Shown: positions 14,888-19,301 of the stretch, piece after piece
Layout: the number at the start of each line of letters is the position of its first letter
Numbering within the stretch: position 1 is the first letter of the stretch
Virus record (IMG/VR): IMGVR_UViG_3300025151_000085
Coordinates: 1 to 42,807 of that record
DNA from: a virus
DNA length: 42,807 bases
Direction: 5' to 3' (one strand)
Notes under the pieces: generated by a model
Told to the model about the DNA's origin: nothing
The model's database searches: none
Seen by the model: the letters and a program-made list of their open reading frames with translations, nothing else
Program-made: the position numbers and the translations under genes

Positions 14888-15170
14888 AATTACCCCGTTA
14901 AAAAGGTCACGTTCAGATATTAGTAACGCAGAACACTATATAGAGCAAAAAATATTTTTTATAAAAACCAAAATATCAGCCAATAAGGCCGTTTTTTTGT
15001 TTAAGAAAGTGTAACACCATTGATTTCATAGTGTTACGCTATTTGTGTTACAAAGTATTATATATATTTCAGTAAGTTACATATCAATGTAACACCGTAA
15101 CACCTGTAACACCTATTTTTACTAAAAAATATTTTTTTATTTTTTTTGCCTATATAGAGTTACTGTTACT
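14888..15170. other. AT-rich non-coding region upstream of terS
   Basis: No gene seen. The region is strongly AT-rich with poly-T/poly-A runs (around 14950-15000 and 15114-15150) and contains the GTAACAC heptamer cluster. Promoter-like TATATA stretches lie at 15060-15066 and 15151-15156. It could hold an origin of replication, the terS promoter, or both. Confidence 0.6.
15011..15112. repeat. Six GTAACAC heptamers (candidate iterons or operators)
   Basis: Exact copies: plus strand at 15011-15017, 15089-15095, 15097-15103 and 15106-15112; minus strand at 15031-15037 and 15045-15051. Three at the right end are spaced 8-9 bases apart, and partial GTTAC copies lie at 15076 and in 15159-15169. Six copies within 102 bases, next to AT-rich DNA, resemble an iteron origin or a multi-site operator. 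Confidence 0.75.
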
Positions 15171-15196
15171 AAAAAAGCGCGACCCGTGGGCCGCGC
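15171..15196 (-). terminator. Intrinsic terminator, minus strand
   Basis: An 8-bp GC stem with one G-T pair (15177-15184 with 15189-15196), 4-base loop, then TTTTTT on the minus strand. It lies directly after the 15579-15205 gene, making that gene a monocistronic unit. Confidence 0.9.
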
Positions 15197-15204
15197 TCTC
15201 TAAG

Positions 15205-15579
15205 CTATTGTTCTTGTTGATGTTTCAACCATTGCTGGTTGGATCTATCAAAGTAACGCAACCATGTTTCGATAAACTCAAGGTGTGTACACCTCTCATC
15301 TTTTGACGGTTTGATGCTATTTTTACCAACTTCAAAGAAGCCGACCGGCACCATTTTATCTGCGCTTTCGGAAGCGTAGGACAAGCCGCCCATGTCATTT
15401 ACATGGCTGGTTTCGTCGGGCCCGTACCAAACGGAAACAAAATTTTTCTCTCCTCTGGCCGCTTTGCGGGCCGCGGTCACCGGATCGGTGGCCTTGGCCC
15501 ATGAGCCGTAAAATCCAGCGGTTGAAGCGATATAAGTGAAGCCGTTGGGCAACACCCAGTCTTTTGCACAATCAGTCAT
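15205..15579 (-). CDS. Hypothetical protein under its own promoter and structured leader
   Basis: A 124-residue protein. It has a Gly/Tyr-rich first half (YIASTAGFYGSWAKATDP), a charged AARKAARGEKNF stretch and a block VWYGPDETSHVNDMGGLSY ... PVGFFEVGKNSI, followed by a Trp-rich helical tail. I do not recognise the family. It is strongly set up for expression: a near-consensus promoter, a long structured leader, a CTCCCGTAA-type (minus TTACGGGAG) ribosome-binding element and a terminator. That makes it a good candidate for an early or constitutively expressed gene. Confidence 0.7.
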   Translation of the reverse strand: MTDCAKDWVLPNGFTYIASTAGFYGSWAKATDPVTAARKAARGEKNFVSVWYGPDETSHVNDMGGLSYASESADKMVPVGFFEVGKNSIKPSKDERCTHLEFIETWLRYFDRSNQQWLKHQQEQ

Positions 15580-15585
15580 ACTGAC

Positions 15586-15594
15586 CTCCCGTAA
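15586..15594 (-). promoter_or_regulatory. TTACGGGAG leader / ribosome-binding element
   Basis: Minus-strand TTAATTATTACGGGAGGTC, with GGGAGG about 6 bases before the ATG at 15579. It is the 3' end of the structured leader. Confidence 0.75.
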
Positions 15595-15613
15595 TAATTA
15601 ACGATTTCAAATA

Positions 15614-15720
15614 GCGGGTGGACGAGGCGGCTACTGGAACCGTGGTTCCCAGTCGGCACTGAGGCCGTAGAGTCGCTAGGGTGTCTTCACCACCCCGCCC
15701 ACACAATCATTTCTGATTGT
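15614..15720 (-). promoter_or_regulatory. Structured 5' leader RNA (candidate cis-regulatory RNA)
   Basis: Read on the minus strand from the predicted start of transcription. First, a perfect 7-bp hairpin with a GAAA tetraloop (15714-15720 with 15703-15709). Then a roughly 85-base fold closed by pairing of 15690-15698 with 15614-15621 (one bulge), containing a 9-bp helix with a single bulged G (15644-15653 with 15633-15641) and a smaller CGGC/GCCG hairpin. It ends about 20 bases before the TTACGGGAG element. The layout resembles a riboswitch or other leader-type regulator; no known class recognised. The helix arms also pair on the opposite strand, so direction is inferred from the promoter. 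Confidence 0.6.
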
Positions 15721-15726
15721 TCTTAT

Positions 15727-15755
15727 ACTATAGCATACTATCCCATATTTGTCAA
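15727..15755 (-). promoter_or_regulatory. Strong sigma70-type promoter with TATGGGA in the spacer
   Basis: Minus-strand TTGACA (15750-15755), 17-base spacer, TATAGT (15727-15732). Predicted transcription start is about 15720, the first base of the leader hairpin. A TATGGGA box (15741-15747) lies within the spacer, so a protein binding there would block or alter transcription. Confidence 0.8.
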
Positions 15756-15806
15756 GCATAAATTTTTAAAAGTTTTGTGTGTCGTTAACCAATTTTAAGT
15801 TAACAT

Positions 15807-15832
15807 CCCATAATCGCCCATAGAAGCCCATA
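15807..15832 (-). promoter_or_regulatory. Three TATGGG boxes at exact 10-bp spacing
   Basis: CCCATA on the plus strand (TATGGG on the minus) at 15807-15812, 15817-15822 and 15827-15832. One-helical-turn phasing puts the boxes on the same DNA face, as in multi-site operators. The same box is paired at 10 bp near 10440 and 16436. Confidence 0.65.
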
Positions 15833-15958
15833 CACGGGCTTTAGGTGTTTTCCGGTGGTTTACTACCCTCGACCGGCCAACGGCGTTTTTGGCTTCCAGC
15901 CTTGGTTACAGACCGGTATATGTGAAAACGCTTAAAATCTCTCTGGGCCCAGAACATC

Positions 15959-15975
15959 TGCGACATAGTGTCGCA
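15959..15975. promoter_or_regulatory. TGCGACA-TAG-TGTCGCA inverted repeat
   Basis: Perfect 7-bp arms (15959-15965 and 15969-15975) with a 3-base centre, a typical size for a dimeric regulator site. No regulator can be paired with it from the sequence. Confidence 0.5.
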
Positions 15976-16044
15976 CCCCTCTATACGGGTATGGGATTTT
16001 ATGATAGACTCTCATACAAGGCTAAAAAGATATTTTAGTCTTTA

Positions 16045-16064
16045 GATGTTTCACGTGAAACATC
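16045..16064. promoter_or_regulatory. parS: parS centromere site (ParB-binding palindrome)
   Basis: gatgtttcacgtgaaacatc is a perfect 20-bp palindrome whose inner 16 bases (TGTTTCACGTGAAACA, 16047-16062) are identical to the near-universal bacterial chromosomal parS consensus, bound by ParB/Spo0J. A chance match to one given 16-mer in 42.8 kb is about 1 in 100,000. No parA or parB gene is visible in the window. The site lies in the control region, 39 bases before the ATG of a plus-strand gene. A frame starting MFHVKH runs through it, but that is the usual accidental translation of parS. Confidence 0.9.
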
Positions 16065-16086
16065 CGCTGTTTAAAATCGTTAACTA

Positions 16087-16095
16087 CTACGGGAG
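16087..16095 (+). promoter_or_regulatory. CTACGGGAG leader / ribosome-binding element
   Basis: Plus-strand TTAACTACTACGGGAGTATTG with GGGAG about 7 bases before the ATG at 16103. This is the same element as on the minus-strand genes, now on the other strand, and it fixes the start codon. Confidence 0.8.
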
Positions 16096-16102
16096 TATTG
16101 TT

Positions 16103-16324
16103 ATGCCTTCAATCGTTGAAGTTCCTGAAGAGCAGGCTAAAGTTGGAGTAATTTGGATCTGTCTTAATTCGGTGGATTTTACTGGGAACGACGAGGCTGT
16201 AAAAGAGCATCGCCGTTTGCTTCTGTCATATCGTAAGAAGATTGCGAAGATCAACGACATTGAGCTTTCGCAGGTTGAAAGCGAAATGCTGGATCATTAC
16301 GAAGAGCTTAAAAAAGCCTGTTAA
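16103..16324 (+). CDS. 73-residue hypothetical protein downstream of parS
   Basis: Start chosen at the ATG at 16103 because of the CTACGGGAG element; a longer frame from 16046 begins inside parS. The protein is small and helical: a short hydrophobic strand (VGVIWICLNSV) followed by two charged helices (AVKEHRRLLLSYRKKIAKI and a Glu-rich C-terminal helix). No family recognised. It is one of only three plus-strand genes and the nearest gene to parS, so an accessory role in maintenance or control is possible but unsupported. A hairpin follows. Confidence 0.65.
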   Translation: MPSIVEVPEEQAKVGVIWICLNSVDFTGNDEAVKEHRRLLLSYRKKIAKINDIELSQVESEMLDHYEELKKAC

Positions 16325-16343
16325 AAAACCAAAGTAAAAATTA

Positions 16344-16367
16344 GGGCGGCCATGTGCCGCCCTTCTT
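16344..16367 (+). terminator. Hairpin after the 16103 gene
   Basis: A perfect 7-bp stem GGGCGGC/GCCGCCC (16344-16350 with 16356-16362), 5-base loop, followed by TTCTT. The T tract is short, so it may be a weak terminator. Confidence 0.55.
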
Positions 16368-16393
16368 GACAATATAGTGTCAATTTATTGACA
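16366..16393. promoter_or_regulatory. TTGACA/TGTCAA inverted repeat plus third TTGACA
   Basis: TTGACA (16366-16371) and TGTCAA (16378-16383) form a dyad with 6-base centre; another TTGACA follows at 16388-16393. The 17 bases 16366-16382 match the minus-strand sequence 18296-18280 with two differences; there they overlap a -35 box. This suggests a shared operator. Confidence 0.5.
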
Positions 16394-16430
16394 AACTTTT
16401 TTATGCCCGTCACGTCTTTAATAAGAACTA

Positions 16431-16446
16431 ATGGGTTATAATGGGA
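16431..16446 (+). promoter_or_regulatory. TATAAT -10 between two 10-bp-phased ATGGG boxes
   Basis: ATGGGT (16431-16436), TATAAT (16437-16442) and ATGGGA (16441-16446). The two ATGGG cores are exactly 10 bases apart. A perfect -10 box lies about 33 bases before the ATG at 16475; the -35 region (GTCTTT) is poor, suggesting activated or regulated transcription. Confidence 0.6.
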
Positions 16447-16474
16447 CATGAAGTTAGTCAAGAAAGGTAAAGCC

Positions 16475-16885
16475 ATGCTTAAAATTGAACAAGAACAGTA
16501 TTACAAAATTCCTGAAAATGAAGATGCTTTTTTAGAAGAGGATTCTCGTTACATCAGGAAATTTTTTGCTAACGTCGCGCAACAGGCTAATGCAATGCCC
16601 GACCAAGTTGACGACCCAAAGTACAAAAAAGCCTATCATAGGTTTATAGAGAACAAGTTTTTGTTGGACGACCTAGACTTGTTACAAGATAGAGTTTCTT
16701 CCGGCTTGCACGATCAATGTGTACAAACAGAAAAAACATTAGAGTCTATGAAAGGTATGACGGAGCCTGCTGGTCTTATTGGAAACCCTAGCGTTGTTAA
16801 AGAAGCGTTAGAGGAAGTTATAAAGAATATTTGCGAACAACGATCTACGTTGAACAAAATGTTTGCTTGGATAAAAACTGCTTAA
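16475..16885 (+). CDS. Helical hypothetical protein
   Basis: A 136-residue protein. I choose the ATG at 16475, which has AAGAAAGG upstream and lies downstream of the TATAAT box; the earlier ATG at 16448 would sit at the predicted transcription start. The sequence is almost entirely helical and charged, with a DSRYIRKFFANVAQQ helix and a C-terminal EEVIKNICEQRSTLNKMF helix. No family recognised. It ends 5 bases before a strong bidirectional terminator. Confidence 0.7.
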   Translation: MLKIEQEQYYKIPENEDAFLEEDSRYIRKFFANVAQQANAMPDQVDDPKYKKAYHRFIENKFLLDDLDLLQDRVSSGLHDQCVQTEKTLESMKGMTEPAGLIGNPSVVKEALEEVIKNICEQRSTLNKMFAWIKTA

Positions 16886-16890
16886 ACAGA

Positions 16891-16924
16891 AAAACCCCCA
16901 GCCGCAAAGCTGGGGGTTTTTTTT
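16891..16924. terminator. Bidirectional intrinsic terminator between convergent genes
   Basis: Stem 16891-16902 with 16909-16920 (GC core CCCCCAGC/GCTGGGGG plus A-T flank), 6-base loop; runs of T on both strands. It serves the plus-strand 16475 gene and the minus-strand operon from 18236. The minus gene's TAA lies at its edge. Confidence 0.9.
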
Positions 16925-17165
16925 AATGCGTAGTCTCCGCGTTCTCGTTTTCATACTCGACCGCGGCGCGGGCTCCGCTGGCCATGCACGACGTAATCAT
17001 GCCAATGGCGGTTGTCGAGTCCGGCGAGGATATTATCAGCCGGAAGATAATCGCGGTCAGTGCGCCGCCCATGACGGCCCCTGCTCCGTGACCATCCTTG
17101 GCCATTTCATCCAACAAGTCCTCGACCCGCTGACCGGCTTCATCAAAGCTATCGGTGCTATCCAC
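16923..17165 (-). CDS. Small protein with Gly/Ala-rich hydrophobic segment
   Basis: I place the start at the GTG at 17165: it has GGGAAAGGAT upstream and overlaps the preceding stop by 8 bases. A longer GTG start at 17198 is possible. The 80-residue product has an acidic N-terminus (DSFDEAGQRVEDLLDEMAKDG), a Gly/Ala-rich hydrophobic middle (GAGAVMGGALTAIIFRLII) that may be a membrane segment or buried helix, and an acidic tail. No family recognised. It is the last gene of the operon from 18236. Confidence 0.55.
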   Translation of the reverse strand: MDSTDSFDEAGQRVEDLLDEMAKDGHGAGAVMGGALTAIIFRLIISSPDSTTAIGMITSCMASGARAAVEYENENAETTH

Positions 17166-17343
17166 GTTGTATCCTTTCCCAAGCGGCTTGAACTTCACAC
17201 GCCCGCTTTACAGCTTCGGGGCTGAACTGCCCTTCAGATGCAATACGGGAAGCGTACAAGCTTACCACCTGATTGATGTTTTGGACGGCTGTTGGCCAGT
17301 CCATGTCTCTCGACATTTCCAAAATTTCTTTCTTTCGATCCAT
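17158..17343 (-). CDS. 61-residue hypothetical protein
   Basis: The start at 17343 follows a CCACGGGAG leader at good spacing; a longer frame from 17406 lacks one. The product is helical and soluble (KKEILEMSRDMDWPTAVQNINQ, then an Arg/Ala-rich helix). It overlaps the zinc-finger frame (17234-17458) by 110 bases in another frame, so one of the two may be shorter or unexpressed. The good leader makes this one the more likely real gene over the overlap. Confidence 0.55.
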   Translation of the reverse strand: MDRKKEILEMSRDMDWPTAVQNINQVVSLYASRIASEGQFSPEAVKRACEVQAAWERIQRG

Positions 17344-17458
17344 GAAGCATCTCCCGTGGAGCCCATAAGTTAAACCAGCAATCAGAACACAAGAACCGGC
17401 CACCATCTTTTGCGGCAGCCGGTTCGTTACAGTTGTTACAGCGTGTGATCTTCAGCAT
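17234..17458 (-). CDS. Small zinc-finger-like protein
   Basis: A 74-residue frame. Residues 7-27 carry CNNC...CSDC, a four-cysteine zinc-knuckle spacing, followed by WFNL. The C-terminal half (after about residue 38) overlaps the next gene and has no recognisable features, so only the first 40 residues look selected. It overlaps the end of the DUF551-like gene by 23 bases. Short zinc-finger proteins are common in phages as regulators or adaptors. Confidence 0.55.
   Translation of the reverse strand: MLKITRCNNCNEPAAAKDGGRFLCSDCWFNLWAPREMLHGSKERNFGNVERHGLANSRPKHQSGGKLVRFPYCI
17351..17359 (-). promoter_or_regulatory. CCACGGGAG leader / ribosome-binding element
   Basis: A variant copy of the repeated leader before the ATG at 17343, inside the zinc-finger frame. 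Confidence 0.5.
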
Positions 17459-17792
17459 TTGGCTTCTCCGGTCTATCCTGACCCGTATCCGGCATCCAGT
17501 GCGTTACATCATCCGTTAGCCAGCCGGTGTCATTTCCGAATACGTCATGCACCCATATTTTTGCATCGGGGGCTTTACCATTTTCAGTCACGCCCGTGGT
17601 TCCGTCAATCTTTTCATACGGCCAGCCGTCAACGTAGCTACCGTCGTCATTACGAGCGACATCGATTTCCTCACTACGCTCGTAAATACCGCGGTCAAGA
17701 ACGGTAAAGTCAAAAGCATCGTGATGAAAAAAGTACCAGACCTTTTGCCCGTCTTCGGGTCTCTGGTCACCGATAAAGATCCATTCACTCAT
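17436..17792 (-). CDS. DUF551-like protein
   Basis: A 118-residue protein that starts with a WIFIGDQRPEDGQKVWYFF block and ends with a VTHWMPDTGQDRPEKP block. These two blocks at the ends of a short acidic domain are the signature of DUF551 phage proteins (normally VTHWMPLP). Function unknown. ATG has GAGGTG about 7 bases upstream and overlaps the stop of the gene before by 8 bases. Confidence 0.8.
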   Translation of the reverse strand: MSEWIFIGDQRPEDGQKVWYFFHHDAFDFTVLDRGIYERSEEIDVARNDDGSYVDGWPYEKIDGTTGVTENGKAPDAKIWVHDVFGNDTGWLTDDVTHWMPDTGQDRPEKPNAEDHTL

Positions 17793-17964
17793 CGTTCACC
17801 TCACAAACATTTTCCAACGTCCAGTCGTGACCTTCGTCAGTCTGAACCCATTCAATGGTGGCAACATCATCGTTAGCCATTTGCCATGCTTCGGCTTCAT
17901 TACGCGCCGTAACAACAGCCTCATAAGCCACATCCATCGTGGCGGTTACCTTAAACTTTGGCAT
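17785..17964 (-). CDS. 59-residue hypothetical protein
   Basis: Start at the ATG at 17964, which has a ATACGGGAG leader 8 bases upstream; a longer frame from 17994 runs through that leader. The first 35 residues read as beta strand - helix (FKVTATMDVAYEAVVTARNEAEAWQMAN), a pattern of many small phage proteins in which an Ala/Glu helix follows a VxVxA strand. Acidic C-terminus. Role unknown. Confidence 0.65.
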   Translation of the reverse strand: MPKFKVTATMDVAYEAVVTARNEAEAWQMANDDVATIEWVQTDEGHDWTLENVCEVNDE

Positions 17965-17966
17965 CT

Positions 17967-18236
17967 TCAATCTCCCGTATAACCAAGTTTGCAATTTTGC
18001 ATCAAACGATCACGAATGAACATGAAATCAAAAGGCGCAAGTTTTTCATTGCCAACGAAACGCCATTGAACATCATCGTGACTACTTACACGATCTAGCC
18101 AGAGCCATTCTCCGGTTTCAGGATCAAGGTAAGTGACGCCGTCATACGTCACCTCAATGCTATCGGCCTTAATCCACATCTGACGAACTTGTTCTTCGTC
18201 AACAATTTCATCGCGCAGTTGAATATATAATCCCAT
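17967..18236 (-). CDS. Hypothetical protein, first gene of operon
   Basis: An 89-residue protein rich in acidic and aromatic residues (TYLDPETGEWLWLDRV, VQWRFVGNEKLAPFDFMF). No family recognised. It is the first gene after a near-perfect promoter and carries the CTACGGGAG leader. Its stop codon lies 2 bases before the next ATG. Confidence 0.65.
   Translation of the reverse strand: MGLYIQLRDEIVDEEQVRQMWIKADSIEVTYDGVTYLDPETGEWLWLDRVSSHDDVQWRFVGNEKLAPFDFMFIRDRLMQNCKLGYTGD
17972..17980 (-). promoter_or_regulatory. ATACGGGAG leader / ribosome-binding element
   Basis: Minus-strand TTATACGGGAGATTGAAG before the ATG at 17964. The 3' part (GGGAGATTGAA) is identical to the copy at 18243. Confidence 0.7.
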
Positions 18237-18242
18237 TTCAAT

Positions 18243-18251
18243 CTCCCGTAG
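18243..18251 (-). promoter_or_regulatory. CTACGGGAG leader / ribosome-binding element
   Basis: Minus-strand TACTACGGGAGATTGAA before the ATG at 18236, about 15 bases downstream of the predicted transcription start. Confidence 0.8.
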
Positions 18252-18267
18252 TACATAAGATAACTCC

Positions 18268-18296
18268 TATATACTACGGTGACAACATATTGTCAA
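18268..18296 (-). promoter_or_regulatory. Strong sigma70-type promoter with overlapping dyad
   Basis: Minus-strand TTGACA (18291-18296), 17-base spacer, TATATA (18268-18273). A TGACAA-CATA-TTGTCA inverted repeat (18280-18295) overlaps the -35 box and part of the spacer, matching the dyad at 16366. It drives the operon 18236-16923. Confidence 0.85.
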
Positions 18297-18300
18297 GCAG

Positions 18301-18336
18301 AAAAAAATACCCCCAGAGTCGTGCGAACTCTGGGGG
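18301..18336 (-). terminator. Intrinsic terminator, minus strand
   Basis: A perfect 10-bp stem (18310-18319 with 18327-18336), 7-base loop, then TATTTTTTT on the minus strand. It ends the operon 19280-18403 just before the next promoter. Confidence 0.9.
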
Positions 18337-18339
18337 CTA

Positions 18340-18370
18340 CTACGGGAACTGTAAAGCTTGGGGGCTTTAC
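18340..18370 (+). promoter_or_regulatory. Orphan CTACGGGAA element and 7-bp hairpin
   Basis: Plus-strand CTACGGGAA at 18340-18348 with no proper gene behind it (only a 13-codon frame), followed by a perfect hairpin GTAAAGC/GCTTTAC (18351-18357 with 18364-18370). On the minus strand the hairpin lies after the NrdR-like gene. Confidence 0.4.
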
Positions 18371-18402
18371 AAGCTCATATATATGCGATTGTTTGGGAAA
18401 AG

Positions 18403-18699
18403 TCAAGAGAAATCGTCACCATGAATTAATTCTTCCAGTTCTTCATCGGTCATGTTCTCAAAGTCCATGTCCTCAAAGCGTTTTTTCTTCTTCACTGGGT
18501 AACGCTTTACAGTCACCTTATTTAATTTCTTAATAGGATCACCCATGATGTCGTCCAGTTTGACCACTTTAGTTTCTAAAGTTTCTATGGTGGAATACTT
18601 ATGACCACACGTTAAACACTGCCGGTGACGGCGTGTGGTATCTCCAAGCGGCCTACTGTTATAGACCTTACTCTTTCCCTGACACTTCGGGCATATCAT
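18403..18699 (-). CDS. NrdR-like zinc-ribbon protein lacking the ATP-cone
   Basis: A 98-residue protein. The N-terminal 40 residues match the NrdR zinc ribbon: MICPKC (Cys3, Cys6), YNSRPLGDTTRRHRQC (Cys28) LTC (Cys31) GHKYSTIE. In NrdR this ribbon binds boxes upstream of ribonucleotide reductase genes, and an ATP-cone domain follows. Here the cone is missing and is replaced by a Lys-rich stretch (KRYPVKKKKRF) and a very acidic tail. It may bind DNA without nucleotide sensing, perhaps at host NrdR boxes; this is inference. No nrd genes are in the window. ATG is preceded by AGGGAG. Confidence 0.75.
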   Translation of the reverse strand: MICPKCQGKSKVYNSRPLGDTTRRHRQCLTCGHKYSTIETLETKVVKLDDIMGDPIKKLNKVTVKRYPVKKKKRFEDMDFENMTDEELEELIHGDDFS

Positions 18700-18865
18700 T
18701 TTTTTCTCCCTGACAGCAATCTGATATGACCATCTTGCATACCGAACATTGATAATGCCCGTGAACCTCGACGGGCGGGAAGTGAACTATAGACGTGTGA
18801 CAACGAGGGCACAGACCATCAGCTAATAAACGCCCCATACTGCCATCACCCTGACTTATTGTCAC
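18668..18865 (-). CDS. Small zinc-ribbon-like protein
   Basis: A GTG at 18865 overlaps the stop before it (GTGA); an ATG at 18838 with AGGGTG upstream is an equally good start. The 65-residue (or 56-residue) product has CPRC and CSVC about 20 residues apart, the spacing of a zinc ribbon, plus a CC pair later. Overlaps the NrdR-like gene by 32 bases. Probably a small regulator or adaptor; no family assigned. Confidence 0.6.
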   Translation of the reverse strand: MTISQGDGSMGRLLADGLCPRCHTSIVHFPPVEVHGHYQCSVCKMVISDCCQGEKNDMPEVSGKE

Positions 18866-19086
18866 TTCTTTGCCTTTGGCGGACGACCACGTTTTTTAGG
18901 CGCGGAAATCTTTGCTTTCGGCGGGCGACCACGTTTCTTTTTCACGGGGGCCTTACCGCCTACCCATGCTTCGTTGACCGCGGGCGTTGATTTATTATCA
19001 GCCCGCAGACGCCCTTTGTCATCCCTAGCCCGTTCAGGCTCACAGAAAAACATAGGGAAAAATAGTCGTAAGATTTTATTTAACAT
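18862..19086 (-). CDS. AT-hook protein
   Basis: A 74-residue basic protein. It ends with two copies of KKRGRPPKAK (about 49-58 and 63-72), each with the GRP core of AT-hooks that bind the minor groove of AT-rich DNA. The N-terminus (LNKILRLFFPMFF) is hydrophobic, so it could be membrane-tethered. AAGGAGAGG lies before the ATG. The AT-rich region at 15 kb would be an obvious target, but nothing links them directly. Confidence 0.7.
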   Translation of the reverse strand: MLNKILRLFFPMFFCEPERARDDKGRLRADNKSTPAVNEAWVGGKAPVKKKRGRPPKAKISAPKKRGRPPKAKK

Positions 19087-19139
19087 ATACCTCTCCTTAG
19101 TAACTAAGACTTATCGCATACCATAATTAAAAAAAATGG

Positions 19140-19280
19140 TCAACCGATTGTTTTGCGATAGACGTTCCACATGACGCGAAGCTGACCAGATATTGTCCGG
19201 CCCTCTAATTTCGCTAATTTTTTGATCTCTTCGTACACTTCAATGGGTACGAGGACCGATTTCCACTTAGTAATGTCCAT
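19140..19280 (-). CDS. 46-residue ribbon-helix-helix-like DNA-binding protein
   Basis: ATG at 19280 with AAGGAG upstream, TGA at 19140-19142. The sequence reads KWKSVLVPIEVYEEIKKLAK followed by GRTISGQLRVMWNVYRK. This is the CopG/Arc ribbon-helix-helix plan: a short beta strand with alternating residues, a first helix, a turn, then a second helix. Its length is also right. Such proteins bind operators as dimers, often phased at about 10 bp. It is the first gene of its operon and a good candidate regulator for the repeated boxes in this window, though that is inference. Confidence 0.65.
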   Translation of the reverse strand: MDITKWKSVLVPIEVYEEIKKLAKLEGRTISGQLRVMWNVYRKTIG

Positions 19281-19301
19281 ATATAGCTCCTTATGTGTAG
19301 G

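Larger units (their letters stand above)
15780..16044. other. Non-coding control region between divergent units
   Basis: No convincing gene. It contains three phased TATGGG boxes, a GTTAAC-flanked inverted repeat (15784-15804), a TGCGACA inverted repeat, a single TATGGGA (15990-15996, plus strand) with a TATGAT -10-like hexamer just after it, and a weak hairpin around 16022-16038. Together with parS at its end it looks like a regulatory or maintenance locus. Confidence 0.6.

Noticed and set aside
15601-15720. tRNA or tmRNA gene
   Set aside because: GGTTCC helix and closing stem look tRNA-like at first, but there is no anticodon arm, T-loop or CCA-type acceptor; a leader RNA fits better.
15991-16038. 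15-codon plus frame MGFYDRLSYKAKKIF
   Set aside because: Too short, no ribosome-binding site; it arises from the TATGGGA box and nearby AT-rich DNA.
16046-16102. N-terminal extension MFHVKHPLF... of the 16103 gene
   Set aside because: It is the usual accidental translation of a parS palindrome and runs through the CTACGGGAG leader; the ATG at 16103 has the ribosome-binding element.
18381-18422. 13-codon frame after the orphan CTACGGGAA at 18340
   Set aside because: ATG too far from the element and product too short to support.
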